Of a stretch of DNA of 64,000 nt, positions 9,131-17,750 are shown piece by piece; the first letter of the stretch is position 1; every line of letters starts with the position of its first letter. The position numbers and the translations under genes are program-made. The stretch is from Methanobacterium sp. UBA375 (GTDB lineage: Archaea; Methanobacteriota; Methanobacteria; Methanobacteriales; Methanobacteriaceae): assembly GCA_002495625.1 (NCBI GenBank), contig DAGC01000004.1:57870-121869 (forward strand). Direction: 5' to 3'. The notes below the pieces were generated by a model. The model did no database searches. It saw only the letters and a list, made by a program, of their open reading frames with translations, and was not told the DNA's origin.

Positions 9131-9934
9131 ATGAGCGAACTATCATCCCATCTTATTGAGTCTTTGAAGACCATGGGTTTGACGGAATATGAGGCTAAGG
9201 TATACTCTGCTTTGGTTTTGTTTAAGCGGGCAAAGGTTAAACAGATCTACGAGTATTTGGATGTGCCTAAACCCAGTGTGTATCAGAGTTTAAAGGGTTT
9301 GATGAATAAAGGTCTGGTAATGATAGTTAATTCAAAGCCTGCAATTTATCGGGCTGTTCCTCCGAAAACTGCCCTAAGACACCTTACAGAAATCCACAGG
9401 AATGCGGAAGAGAGTGCACTTGGAGAGTTGGAACATCTTGAAAAGAGTAGTATAGAAACTGAAAGTGATGATGTTATCTGGACTCTTTTTGGTGAAAATA
9501 ATGTGGAACACAGTATGGAAGAGTTAATACTTAAAGCTAAAAAGTCAATGAAACTTATTCTTCCTTTAGAATACATGGATTATCTTTCTTTTATCAGTGA
9601 TAAAGAGTTAAAAGTTGAATTACTATTTTTTGGAGAAGATATAGCCATAGCAAGCCGTTATGGATTAAAAAATTTAATTGTGCATGATGGGTATAAGATA
9701 GATCTTTCAGATTTTGGTAGTCTTTCTAAATATTTAGATAGACACGCCCTGTCTTTTGAAGAATATTCTAAATTTATACTGGTATCCGTTGATGATGAAG
9801 AGTATATGTATGTACCTTCTTTTCCTGGAAAGACTAAATCGGGTATCACTTCGAAAAATCCCTATCTGATCAGTCTCGTGAATGTAATATTCGATGCAAT
9901 ATGGGAACATACACCTGAAATGACCTTAAACTAA
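9131..9934 (+). CDS. TrmB-family transcriptional regulator
   Basis: 267 residues. The winged helix-turn-helix of the TrmB type occupies about residues 8-75 (MGLTEYEAKVYSALV, AKVKQIYEYLDVPKPSVYQSLKGLMNKGLV). A helical linker follows (residues 75-105), then an effector-like region from about 110 to 260 that I do not recognise as the sugar-binding domain of classical TrmB. The gene is preceded by an inverted repeat that also occurs twice before the downstream YhgE-like gene, so it probably controls itself and that gene. The inducer is unknown. Confidence 0.88.
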   Translation: MSELSSHLIESLKTMGLTEYEAKVYSALVLFKRAKVKQIYEYLDVPKPSVYQSLKGLMNKGLVMIVNSKPAIYRAVPPKTALRHLTEIHRNAEESALGELEHLEKSSIETESDDVIWTLFGENNVEHSMEELILKAKKSMKLILPLEYMDYLSFISDKELKVELLFFGEDIAIASRYGLKNLIVHDGYKIDLSDFGSLSKYLDRHALSFEEYSKFILVSVDDEEYMYVPSFPGKTKSGITSKNPYLISLVNVIFDAIWEHTPEMTLN

Positions 9935-10040
9935 GATAAATTTACATCTTAATTTTTTTGTTGAGTCATATTTTTGAATTTTTATGGTTCATTTTTCCTT
10001 GTTTTAAAGAATTTGAGTCTTATTTTTATCTAATTATATG

Positions 10041-10062
10041 AGTAGTTTTTAACACAACTACT
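10041..10062 (+). promoter_or_regulatory. Upstream operator of the YhgE-like gene
   Basis: AGTAGTT (10041-10047) and AACTACT (10056-10062) are perfect inverted repeats with an eight-base spacer. The site lies just upstream of the TATA box at 10073-10081 and 62 bases from the second copy, close to six helical turns, so both would face the same side of the DNA. Confidence 0.65.
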
Positions 10063-10072
10063 TATCGAAACT

Positions 10073-10081
10073 TTTATATAT
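10073..10081 (+). promoter_or_regulatory. TATA box of the YhgE-like gene
   Basis: TTTATATAT lies between the two operator copies and predicts transcription start near 10100-10105, inside the second operator. Confidence 0.55.
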
Positions 10082-10101
10082 CACATGTTACCTAATCAAA
10101 T

Positions 10102-10125
10102 TAGTAGTTTTGTACATAACTACTA
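10102..10125 (+). promoter_or_regulatory. Second operator of the YhgE-like gene
   Basis: TAGTAGTT (10102-10109) and AACTACTA (10118-10125) are perfect eight-base inverted repeats with an eight-base spacer. This is the best copy of the element and it overlaps the expected transcription start, the position of a classical archaeal repressor site. Confidence 0.7.
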
Positions 10126-10152
10126 GTTATACTTTACGATATGGTGATTTAT

Positions 10153-11337
10153 GTGATCAAAGGAATATATGAAATCTTTAAAAATGATATTAAGACCGTT
10201 AAGAGAAATCCTATAGCTATAGCTGTTTTGCTGGTAATTATTTGCGTGCCTTCACTTTACGCACTGGTTAACCTCCAGGCTACATGGGATCCTTACTCTA
10301 AAACTTCGAATATTGGAGTTGCTGTGGTTGATGATGATTTAGGCTTTGATTATGGAATTCATTATGATTTAGGGGGTACTTTATCTGACCAGTTGAAAAA
10401 TAATGCCGATTTTAACTGGCAATTTGTAGACAGAGAAACTGCCATTGAGGGGGTTAAAAATGGGAAATATTACGCTGCAGTAATCTTTCCCGATAATTTC
10501 AGTCAGGAACTTTTCACGGCATCAGATCCTCCTACAGTTGAACTGATGGTAAACGATAAATTGGGTCCAATCGCTCCAAGGATCACCACCACCGGTGTGG
10601 ACGCAATAATCACATCTGGTGTGGATGCGGTACAATCTAAAATCAAATTTTCCAGTATGGATCAAAACGGAGTTGAAGAGGGTACTGTTGAACTGGAAAA
10701 GGAACATGTATATTCTACGGATAACTACGGATCCACGCTTGCTCCATTTTATATTGCTATAGCCCTATGGATAGGAGGTATTATGTCGGTTGCCTTTATC
10801 ACCATACGAGTAAAATCAGAGAAAAAATATCAAAGTACCAGTGTCTATTTGGGGAGGATGGGGTTATTTTTAATTATAACATTTTCACAGACATTGATAA
10901 CATCATTAGGCTTGATTTTAATTCTTAACATCCAGACTTCATCTTCAACACTGTTTATACTAACCACGGTATTTATTGGGTTGTGTTTTATGATAATTGC
11001 ATATTCATTAACCTCTACCTTTGGTAATATTGGAAAAATCTTTGTAATATTACTCCTGCTCTTACAAATATCAACGACAGGAGGAACTTTTCCACCAGAA
11101 CTTCTTTCTCCTCTTTTTAGAGATGTACATACCTATTTAACATTCACATATGCCATCGGAGCACTGCGTGAGGTAATTTCAGGAGTCTTATGGAGCAATT
11201 ACTGGTATTGTATTGAAATCCTTGCGGTATTTACAATTTCAGCCTTCATTTTAACTTTATTACTGAAAGGAAAACTGAATAGAGGCACTACGAAAACAGA
11301 AGAAAGATTGAAGAAAACTGGCCTATTCCAAGTTTAA
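10153..11337 (+). CDS. YhgE/Pip-like ABC-2-type membrane protein
   Basis: 394 residues. The N-terminus (FKNDIKTVKRNPIAIAV, then a membrane helix and PSLYALVNLQATWDPYSKTSN) is typical of YhgE/Pip proteins. An external domain follows to about residue 190 (IGVAVVDDD, YYAAVIFPDNFSQ), then about five membrane helices to the end. Bacterial YhgE proteins are often longer, with a large central region that is absent here. Relatives act in export or as phage receptors; the cargo here is unknown. No ATPase gene is adjacent. GTG 10153 is chosen because GGTGAT overlaps the earlier ATG at 10141. Two operators of the neighbouring TrmB-type regulator lie upstream. Confidence 0.8.
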   Translation: MIKGIYEIFKNDIKTVKRNPIAIAVLLVIICVPSLYALVNLQATWDPYSKTSNIGVAVVDDDLGFDYGIHYDLGGTLSDQLKNNADFNWQFVDRETAIEGVKNGKYYAAVIFPDNFSQELFTASDPPTVELMVNDKLGPIAPRITTTGVDAIITSGVDAVQSKIKFSSMDQNGVEEGTVELEKEHVYSTDNYGSTLAPFYIAIALWIGGIMSVAFITIRVKSEKKYQSTSVYLGRMGLFLIITFSQTLITSLGLILILNIQTSSSTLFILTTVFIGLCFMIIAYSLTSTFGNIGKIFVILLLLLQISTTGGTFPPELLSPLFRDVHTYLTFTYAIGALREVISGVLWSNYWYCIEILAVFTISAFILTLLLKGKLNRGTTKTEERLKKTGLFQV

Positions 11338-11585
11338 ATAGGCGTATAAAAACTCTAAAAATACGAACAATGAAATAAATTAAAATTTAACACTTGATCT
11401 GTAAATTGCGCCCTTTTATCTTATTTTTAATATAACCTTAATCATAAATTTATATCGTGTATTATAAAATTATTAATAAAGAAATCATCGATGTATTAAG
11501 ACCAAGATAATATTCCTTTAATCTAAATTTCCCGAATTTGAGGATTATATTAATATTATCAACAAATTTAAGAGAAGTTCTCGTT

Positions 11586-11888
11586 ATGGAAGCCGTGAAA
11601 GAAATTGAAGAGGGGTTGTTGGTGGATATTGAGGTATCCCCAAATTCAGCTAGTTTTAATATTTCGGGCTATGATGAGTGGAGAAACGAAATTCAGGTTA
11701 AAATCAAATCCCTCCCTCAGAAAGGAAAAGCTAACAAGGAAATCATTAAAGAATTTAGTAAACTAACTAATTCAAATGTGGAAATAGTATCCGGACTTAA
11801 AAGCCAGCATAAAACTTTGAAAATATATGATCTATCTAAACAGAGTTTGTTAGATATTTTAAGTAAGAATTATCCTGATTTTAAATAA
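11586..11888 (+). CDS. DUF167 (YggU-like) protein
   Basis: A 100-residue protein with the DUF167 core: VDIEVSPNSASFNISGYDEWRNEIQVKIKSLPQKGKANKEIIKEFSKL (key motif P-x-K-G-K-A-N-K-E). This small fold is found in all domains, and its role is not established. ATG 11586 gives the normal family length; the in-frame sequence before it is A+T-rich and has no ribosome site. The 248-base gap upstream contains A+T-rich sequence only. Confidence 0.88.
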   Translation: MEAVKEIEEGLLVDIEVSPNSASFNISGYDEWRNEIQVKIKSLPQKGKANKEIIKEFSKLTNSNVEIVSGLKSQHKTLKIYDLSKQSLLDILSKNYPDFK

Positions 11889-11918
11889 GAAAAAAATTAA
11901 ATTTTTATTTATGCAGAT

Positions 11919-12854
11919 CTAAATGAACAAGTCCCTGTTATCTTTGTACCACTCAACCGTCTGCTTCAAACCATCTTCAAAGCTCCACTCGGGCTTCCAA
12001 CCCAGTTTCCTGGTTTTAGTGGAGTCCAGTGAGTACCTTAGGTCGTGTCCTAACCGGTCTTCAACGTAGGTTATCAGGATTTCTGGTTTTCCCAGGAGGT
12101 CCAGTATCATACGGGTGATCTCGATGTTGGTTTTCTCGTTTCCCCCGCCGATGTTGTAGACCTCACCAAATTTACCCTTGTTCAGTACGCTGTCGATACC
12201 GGAACAGTTGTCCATTACGTATATCCAGTCTCTCACGTTCTCTCCTGTACCATATACCGGGAGAGGTTTATCCTGCATGGCGTTCAGGATAAACAGGGGT
12301 ATTAACTTTTCTGGGTACTGGTAGGGTCCGTAGTTGTTACTGCTCCTGGTGATCATGACTGGTAGGTCATAGGTTTTATGGTAGGCACTTACCAGTACAT
12401 CGCCACCTGCTTTACTGGCAGAGTAGGGACTGCTGGGATCAATATTGCTTTCTTCGGTAAATGATCCATCTTCTATACTACCATATACTTCATCAGTTGA
12501 GATCTGCAGGTACTTCTCTACATCGTACTTTCTAACGTGTTCCAACAGATTGTATGTGCCAAGTACATCAGTTTTAACGAAGATGCTGGGGTCTGTAATC
12601 GATCTATCCACATGTGTTTCAGCAGCGAAATTCACCACCAGATCACAATCCTTCATGGCCACCTTAACATCTTCCTCGTTACCGATATCACCCCTGATAA
12701 ACTGGATATCCGGCAGTATATCCTTTAAATTATCTTTATTTCCAGCGTAGGTAAGTTTATCCAGGACTACAATATCATAGTCGTAGTTTTCGTGTATGTA
12801 GTGCACGAAGTTGGTGCCGATAAATCCAGCCCCGCCGGTTATGAGTATTTTCAT
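11919..12854 (-). CDS. rfbB: dTDP-glucose 4,6-dehydratase
   Basis: A short-chain dehydrogenase/reductase of extended type. The NAD site is ITGGAGFIGTNF, the catalytic Thr-Asp-Glu is STDEVYGSIEDGSF and the Tyr-Lys pair is YSASK. It converts dTDP-glucose to dTDP-4-keto-6-deoxyglucose, the second step of dTDP-rhamnose synthesis. The 311-residue length is normal. The ATG at 12854 follows GGTGACTC. The epimerase gene lies upstream on the same strand, and reductase and nucleotidyltransferase genes diverge from it, so all four steps of dTDP-rhamnose synthesis are together. Confidence 0.96.
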   Translation of the reverse strand: MKILITGGAGFIGTNFVHYIHENYDYDIVVLDKLTYAGNKDNLKDILPDIQFIRGDIGNEEDVKVAMKDCDLVVNFAAETHVDRSITDPSIFVKTDVLGTYNLLEHVRKYDVEKYLQISTDEVYGSIEDGSFTEESNIDPSSPYSASKAGGDVLVSAYHKTYDLPVMITRSSNNYGPYQYPEKLIPLFILNAMQDKPLPVYGTGENVRDWIYVMDNCSGIDSVLNKGKFGEVYNIGGGNEKTNIEITRMILDLLGKPEILITYVEDRLGHDLRYSLDSTKTRKLGWKPEWSFEDGLKQTVEWYKDNRDLFI

Positions 12855-12907
12855 TTGAGTCACCTAATTTTTAAGTTTCAATTAAATTTTAAACCTTAAT
12901 TTAAATT

Positions 12908-13375
12908 TTATCCGTGGCTCTTTCCGGGCTCCAGCAACCAGTCATAGGGAATTTCATCGGTATCTGGTGGCAAGCGGAATTCATCAGGTTCATCATAATT
13001 GTAGGGCAAGGTAGGCACACTTATAAAGTATGCGGTTTCAGTACCAATTCCCTTGAAGCCATGGTACACGAATGGGGGTACGCTGATGAGCAGGGGATTT
13101 TTCTCCCCTACGAAGAATTCATTCAACTCCCCATAGGTCGGTGAGTCTTCCCGGGCGTCGTAGAGAGCGACTTTCATCATTCCATGGATGCAGGTGAAGT
13201 TATCAGTCTGTTTCTTGTGCATGTGCCAGGCCTTGGTAACCCCGGGATAGGCGGTGGTTACGTAAACCTGTCCGAATACCTCGTAAATATCATCATCATT
13301 CCTTAATATTTCCATGAGCCAGCCCCTTTCATCGGGTATGACCCTGAGTTTTTTCGTTTTAACACCATCAATCAT
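12908..13375 (-). CDS. rfbC: dTDP-4-dehydrorhamnose 3,5-epimerase-like protein
   Basis: A 155-residue cupin. It has WHMHKKQTDNFTCIHG, ALYDAREDSPTYGE and VPPFVYHGFKGIG, matching the RmlC fold with its substrate His and the DxR-x-SPT loop. The motif around the catalytic His (AWHMH) differs from the textbook RmlC motif RGLHxQ, so it may be a divergent RmlC or a related sugar-nucleotide isomerase; position next to rfbB and rfbD favours the rhamnose pathway. The ATG at 13375 follows AAGGTGT. Confidence 0.85.
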   Translation of the reverse strand: MIDGVKTKKLRVIPDERGWLMEILRNDDDIYEVFGQVYVTTAYPGVTKAWHMHKKQTDNFTCIHGMMKVALYDAREDSPTYGELNEFFVGEKNPLLISVPPFVYHGFKGIGTETAYFISVPTLPYNYDEPDEFRLPPDTDEIPYDWLLEPGKSHG

Positions 13376-13412
13376 AAAAAAACACCTTAACATAATTTGG
13401 ATTATCAAAAAA

Positions 13413-13422
13413 TTTTATATAT
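13413..13422 (+). promoter_or_regulatory. TATA box of the rfbD-rfbA transcript
   Basis: TTTTATATAT lies 24-33 bases before the rfbD ATG at 13446. At usual archaeal spacing the transcript would start within a few bases of the ATG, so rfbD may be leaderless or nearly so; no ribosome binding site is visible before this start. Confidence 0.55.
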
Positions 13423-13445
13423 TTCATGCTTAATTAAACATTACC

Positions 13446-14309
13446 ATGGAACGAATATTTATAACCGGTGGAAGCGGACTATTAGGAAGCAAGTTTGCCA
13501 CCATTAACAGTGATTATGAAATAATTACCACCTACAACACCAATCCCCGAGATGATGCAGTTAAACTGGATATAACTGATGAAAAGGATGTTTTAAGTAA
13601 AATCGAATCTTTAAATCCTGACTTGGTTATTCATTCTGCAGCACTCACCAACGTTGACTACTGTGAGGACCACCAGGAGGAAGCAGATAAGATAAACGTC
13701 CAGGGAACATTGAACCTGGTAAAAGCCTGTGATCAAACAGATTCTAAATTGATTTACGTTTCTACGGACTTCGTTTTCGATGGGAAAAAGGGGATGTACC
13801 AGGAAGATGATGAAACCAATCCTTTAAGCTATTATGCTAAAAGTAAACTTAAAGGAGAGGAATATATCCAAAATTCTGATATAGAATATGCTATCTCCAG
13901 GGTAAGTGTACTGTATGGTTGGCATACCAACTTCAACTTCGTAACCTGGGTTATAAGTGAACTTAAAGAGGGTAACGATATAAACATCGTAACTGATGAA
14001 TACAACTCCCCCACATTTGCAGATAACGCAGCAGAAGCAATTTTAAATATTTACTCTAAGGGTAGAGAGGGTGTATATCACATCGCCGGGGATGAAAGAA
14101 TAAATAGATATGACTTTGCAGTTAACATCGCCCTGGTATTTGAACTGGATGAAACCCTTATAAACCCTATACTAAGTGAAGATTTAATCAGGTCGGCTCC
14201 AAGACCCATGGATTCCTCATTATCCGTGGGGAAAGCCCAAAATGATCTGGATATAAAATTATTGAACACAACAGATGGATTAAAAGAAATGAAAAAGGTG
14301 ATGAAATGA
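13446..14309 (+). CDS. rfbD: dTDP-4-dehydrorhamnose reductase
   Basis: 287 residues of the RmlD type. IFITGGSGLLGSKF binds NAD(P)H, VSTDFVFDGKKG and YYAKSKLKGE hold the catalytic Thr and Tyr-Lys. It reduces dTDP-4-keto-rhamnose to dTDP-rhamnose. The stop overlaps the ATG of rfbA by four bases, so the two are translationally coupled. A TATA box only about 24 bases upstream suggests a nearly leaderless message. Confidence 0.93.
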   Translation: MERIFITGGSGLLGSKFATINSDYEIITTYNTNPRDDAVKLDITDEKDVLSKIESLNPDLVIHSAALTNVDYCEDHQEEADKINVQGTLNLVKACDQTDSKLIYVSTDFVFDGKKGMYQEDDETNPLSYYAKSKLKGEEYIQNSDIEYAISRVSVLYGWHTNFNFVTWVISELKEGNDINIVTDEYNSPTFADNAAEAILNIYSKGREGVYHIAGDERINRYDFAVNIALVFELDETLINPILSEDLIRSAPRPMDSSLSVGKAQNDLDIKLLNTTDGLKEMKKVMK

Positions 14310-15373
14310 AGGGATTAATCTTATCCGGAGGCCACGGCACCCGCCTACGGCCACTTACACATACAGGACCAAAACAACTTATACCAGTAGCAAATAAGCC
14401 AGTACTTTTCTATGCCATCGAGGATCTTAAAGAAGCCGGCGTAACAGATATAGGACTTATACTGGGAACTAACATGCCAGAAAAGGTGAAAGAGGCAGTG
14501 GGAAATGGGTCAGAGTTTGGTGTAAATATCACTTACATAATGCAGGGGGAACCCAAGGGTTTAGCCCATGCAGTGGCTGTTGCCCAGGATTTCGTGGGTG
14601 AAGACCCGTTCATCATGTACCTGGGAGATAACATACTAAAATCAGGTATAACGGAATTCGTGGAAGGTTTTGAAGAATCTGATTACCAGGCCCGGATACT
14701 CCTGCAGCCGGTGGATAATCCACGTCAGTTTGGTGTTGCAGAGCTGGACGATGCGGGGAACGTTATAAACCTGGTGGAGAAACCAGAGCATCCTAAAAGC
14801 GACCTGGCCCTGGTGGGTATCTACCTCTTTAAATCCTCAATTTTTGATGCTATATCCCGGATCAAACCGTCCTGGAGGGGTGAACTGGAGATCACGGATG
14901 CCATCCAGGAGCTTTTAAACACAGAACTTAAGGTAGATTCCCACATAGTTAAGGGATGGTGGAAGGACACTGGTAAACCAGAGGATGTCCTGGACGCTAA
15001 CCATTTAATACTGGATGTGCTGGAATCTGAGGATAATGGAGAAGTTGAAGAAGGTGCTAAAATCAGTGGTAGGGTTTATATTGGCAAAGGCACAATTGTT
15101 AAGAAGAACAGTGTGATTCGAGGACCGGTCACCATAGGTGAAAACTGTGAGATTGAGGCATATATAGGACCTTACACATCTATTGGAGATAATAGCGTAA
15201 TAATTGGTGGAGAAATAGAATCCTCCATCGTGGTGGGTGACGCGGTTATTAAATGTAACGAAAGGATCGTGGACAGCCTGATAGGTAACCATTCCCATAT
15301 AGAATCTAAGGAAAATAACCTACCTAAAGGCCATAGATTCATTATAGGGGAAAATTCAATGGTGCATTTGTAA
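14306..15373 (+). CDS. rfbA: Glucose-1-phosphate thymidylyltransferase, long form
   Basis: The nucleotidyltransferase domain (residues 1-240) starts LILSGGHGTRLRPLTHTGPKQLIPVANKP and has LGDNIL as the metal site. A C-terminal left-handed beta-helix (about 245-355, hexapeptide-like IGKGTIVKKNSVIRGPVTIGENC) marks the long archaeal form rather than the short enterobacterial RmlA. It activates glucose-1-phosphate for rhamnose synthesis. GGTGATG precedes the start, inside the end of rfbD. Confidence 0.93.
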   Translation: MKGLILSGGHGTRLRPLTHTGPKQLIPVANKPVLFYAIEDLKEAGVTDIGLILGTNMPEKVKEAVGNGSEFGVNITYIMQGEPKGLAHAVAVAQDFVGEDPFIMYLGDNILKSGITEFVEGFEESDYQARILLQPVDNPRQFGVAELDDAGNVINLVEKPEHPKSDLALVGIYLFKSSIFDAISRIKPSWRGELEITDAIQELLNTELKVDSHIVKGWWKDTGKPEDVLDANHLILDVLESEDNGEVEEGAKISGRVYIGKGTIVKKNSVIRGPVTIGENCEIEAYIGPYTSIGDNSVIIGGEIESSIVVGDAVIKCNERIVDSLIGNHSHIESKENNLPKGHRFIIGENSMVHL

Positions 15374-15491
15374 ATTAATAGATTATTATCCTGTTCAATT
15401 AATAAGTGGAATATTTTAGTTAGTGAATAGAAATGTTAATTAGTGATTAAATACTAATTTTATGCAAACGTGCTTAAAAGGTGATCAAAAA

Positions 15492-16346
15492 ATGAAAGCT
15501 GTAATACCGGCTGCGGGTTTGGGGACCAGGTTTTTACCTGCCACCAAGGCACAGCCCAAGGAAATGCTCCCTGTCTTTAATAAACCAACCATACAGTATG
15601 TAGTGGAAGAAGCGGTTTCTTCTGGAATTGATGATATACTGATCATAACTGGAAAGGGTAAAAGATCTATTGAGGACCACTTCGACCGGTCTTTTGAACT
15701 GGAATACTCCCTCCGAAACAGTGGGAAAACAGAAAACCTAAGGGAGATAGAAGCCATCTCTGATATGGCCGACATATATTATGTGAGGCAGAAGAAACAG
15801 AAAGGTCTAGGAGACGCTATTTCAACCGCCAAGAACCATATCGACGGTGAACCATTCGCTGTTCTTCTGGGAGACACCATAGCCCAATCCAAAGTTCCCT
15901 GCACCAAACAACTCATGGATGCCTTCTACAAATGCGAAGCCAGCACCATCGCCATAGAGAGGGTCCCTGATGAGAAAATCGAAAGATATGGTATCATAAA
16001 GGGCACCCAGTTTTCTGATTCTGTCTATAAAATAGAGGATATGGTGGAGAAACCATCCCCCCAGGAGGCACCGTCCAACCTGGCCATAACCGGTAGATAC
16101 ATCCTGGTCCCGGAAATATTTGACCATATAAAGAATGTGAAACCAGGGGTGGGAGGAGAGATACAGCTCACCGATGCCATGAGATCACTGGATGAAGTTT
16201 ATGGCTACTTATTCGACGGGAAAATCTACGACATCGGAAACACCTTCGAATGGCTCAAAAGCTCCATAGAAATAGCTTTAATGGATGATAATGTAAAAGA
16301 TGAGCTAAAACAGTATTTAAGAGAATGCTTAAGTAAGGGGAATTGA
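15492..16346 (+). CDS. galU: UTP-glucose-1-phosphate uridylyltransferase
   Basis: MKAVIPAAGLGTRFLPATKAQPKEMLPV is the GalU signature and LLGDTIAQ the metal site; VEKPSPQEAPSNLAI and GVGGEIQLTDA are also typical. It makes UDP-glucose for glycan synthesis. The 284-residue length is normal. The ATG at 15492 is chosen because GGTGATC lies six bases before it. The gene stands between rfbA and the first glycosyltransferase, with gaps of 118 and 199 bases. Confidence 0.95.
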   Translation: MKAVIPAAGLGTRFLPATKAQPKEMLPVFNKPTIQYVVEEAVSSGIDDILIITGKGKRSIEDHFDRSFELEYSLRNSGKTENLREIEAISDMADIYYVRQKKQKGLGDAISTAKNHIDGEPFAVLLGDTIAQSKVPCTKQLMDAFYKCEASTIAIERVPDEKIERYGIIKGTQFSDSVYKIEDMVEKPSPQEAPSNLAITGRYILVPEIFDHIKNVKPGVGGEIQLTDAMRSLDEVYGYLFDGKIYDIGNTFEWLKSSIEIALMDDNVKDELKQYLRECLSKGN

Positions 16347-16545
16347 AGAGTTAGTTGGGACCAATTGTTAATCGAAACTATCAGAATATTCATATAAAAT
16401 TGATTAATACTTATTTTTTAATTTTAAGAGCGCATGATTAAATAGGATAGATTAAATAATAGCACTTTAAAAGACTTAACCAGATAAATTTACTGAATTT
16501 TCACGGTACATAATCAGAAACTCAAAAAGTAGAAGCGATGATTAA

Positions 16546-17673
16546 ATGGATATTTCAATTGTAATCCCAGCACTTAACGAAGAAGGAATAGTAGGTAAAA
16601 CAGTTAAATCAATACCACTTACCGAATTAAAGGAAAAAGGACTGGAAACAGAGATAGTGGTGGTTGACAACGCATCAACCGATAACACCGCCCAGGAAGC
16701 AACTGATGCCGGAGCAAGGGTGGTCCGTGAAGAAAAAAGAGGGTATGGAAACGCTTATCTGAGGGGATTTAAAGAAGCCAAGGGAGATATAATTGTAATG
16801 GGTGATGCAGACGGTACATATCCCCTGAACACCACCTACGAATTTGTCCAGCCACTTTTAACTGGAGATTACGATATGGTGATGGGCTCCCGGCTCAAGG
16901 GAGATATACAGAAGGGAGCCATGCCCGCCCTGCACAGATACGTGGGCAACCCATTCCTCACCTGGTTACTGAACGCCCTGTTTAAAGCAGGAGTTTCTGA
17001 CGCCCACTGTGGAATGAGGGCCATTCGAAGGGGAGCCCTGGACAAATTGAAACTTCAAAGCTCAGGAATGGAGTTCGCTTCAGAGATGATCATCGAAGCC
17101 GCCCGGGAGAAGTTGAAGATAGCAGAGATTCCCATAACCTATTATCCTCGAGAGGGTGATTCCAAGCTCAGTTCATTCGCTGATGGATGGAGACACCTGA
17201 GATTCATGATGCTCTACAGACCCACACCATTTCTCCTGGGACCGGGTCTGGTAGTGTTGTTACTGGGTGTATCCCTGGTGATAGGAGTATCTTTACTGGG
17301 ACAATCCAGGATGCACTCCCTTATCCTGGGAAGTCTCCTGGTGATAATCGGATACCAGATGCTCCTGGCCTGGGTACACTTCGGTGCTTTCGGAGAGACC
17401 TATGGTGTTAATAAAGGCTCAGGGACGGTGAATAAATATTTAAGCTACCATTCCCTGGGAAGAGAATTGCTCCTGGGTGTGTTTCTCCTGGTGATAGGAC
17501 TGATCATAGGTATCAACGTACTCTATAGCTGGAGTGAGGCAGGATTTGGTGGTCTGTTCCAAACCCTGAATGCCATGATGGCCTTGATATTCTTTATCCT
17601 GGGAATTCAGACCATCTTCTCAGGGATATTCATCAGTCTCATGCTCTTAAACAGTCCTGACCCTGAAAGTTAG
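16546..17673 (+). CDS. GT2 glycosyltransferase with C-terminal membrane domain
   Basis: The N-terminal 220 residues are a GT-A domain like dolichyl-phosphate sugar synthases: IVIPALNEEGIVGKT, VVDNASTDNTAQEA and MGDADGTYP, which carries the DxD metal motif. Four hydrophobic segments follow (about residues 225-245, 250-275, 305-330 and 345-370). It probably transfers a sugar from a nucleotide to a polyprenyl phosphate at the membrane; the sugar is unknown. The following GT4 gene starts 77 bases downstream. Confidence 0.88.
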   Translation: MDISIVIPALNEEGIVGKTVKSIPLTELKEKGLETEIVVVDNASTDNTAQEATDAGARVVREEKRGYGNAYLRGFKEAKGDIIVMGDADGTYPLNTTYEFVQPLLTGDYDMVMGSRLKGDIQKGAMPALHRYVGNPFLTWLLNALFKAGVSDAHCGMRAIRRGALDKLKLQSSGMEFASEMIIEAAREKLKIAEIPITYYPREGDSKLSSFADGWRHLRFMMLYRPTPFLLGPGLVVLLLGVSLVIGVSLLGQSRMHSLILGSLLVIIGYQMLLAWVHFGAFGETYGVNKGSGTVNKYLSYHSLGRELLLGVFLLVIGLIIGINVLYSWSEAGFGGLFQTLNAMMALIFFILGIQTIFSGIFISLMLLNSPDPES

Positions 17674-17750
17674 TAGTATTTACCCTGAAAATTGAAATAC
17701 TTTCTTTGTATAAATTATGGATCTAAATTATTTTTAAGAGGCCCGAAAAG

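Noticed and set aside
15092..15103. ACAATTGTTAAG inside rfbA
   Set aside because: It resembles the sulfur palindrome, but is in coding sequence for conserved residues and lacks the left arm.
16361..16370. CCAATTGTTA after galU
   Set aside because: Only one arm of the palindrome is present, about 180 bases before a glycosyltransferase with no sulfur link.
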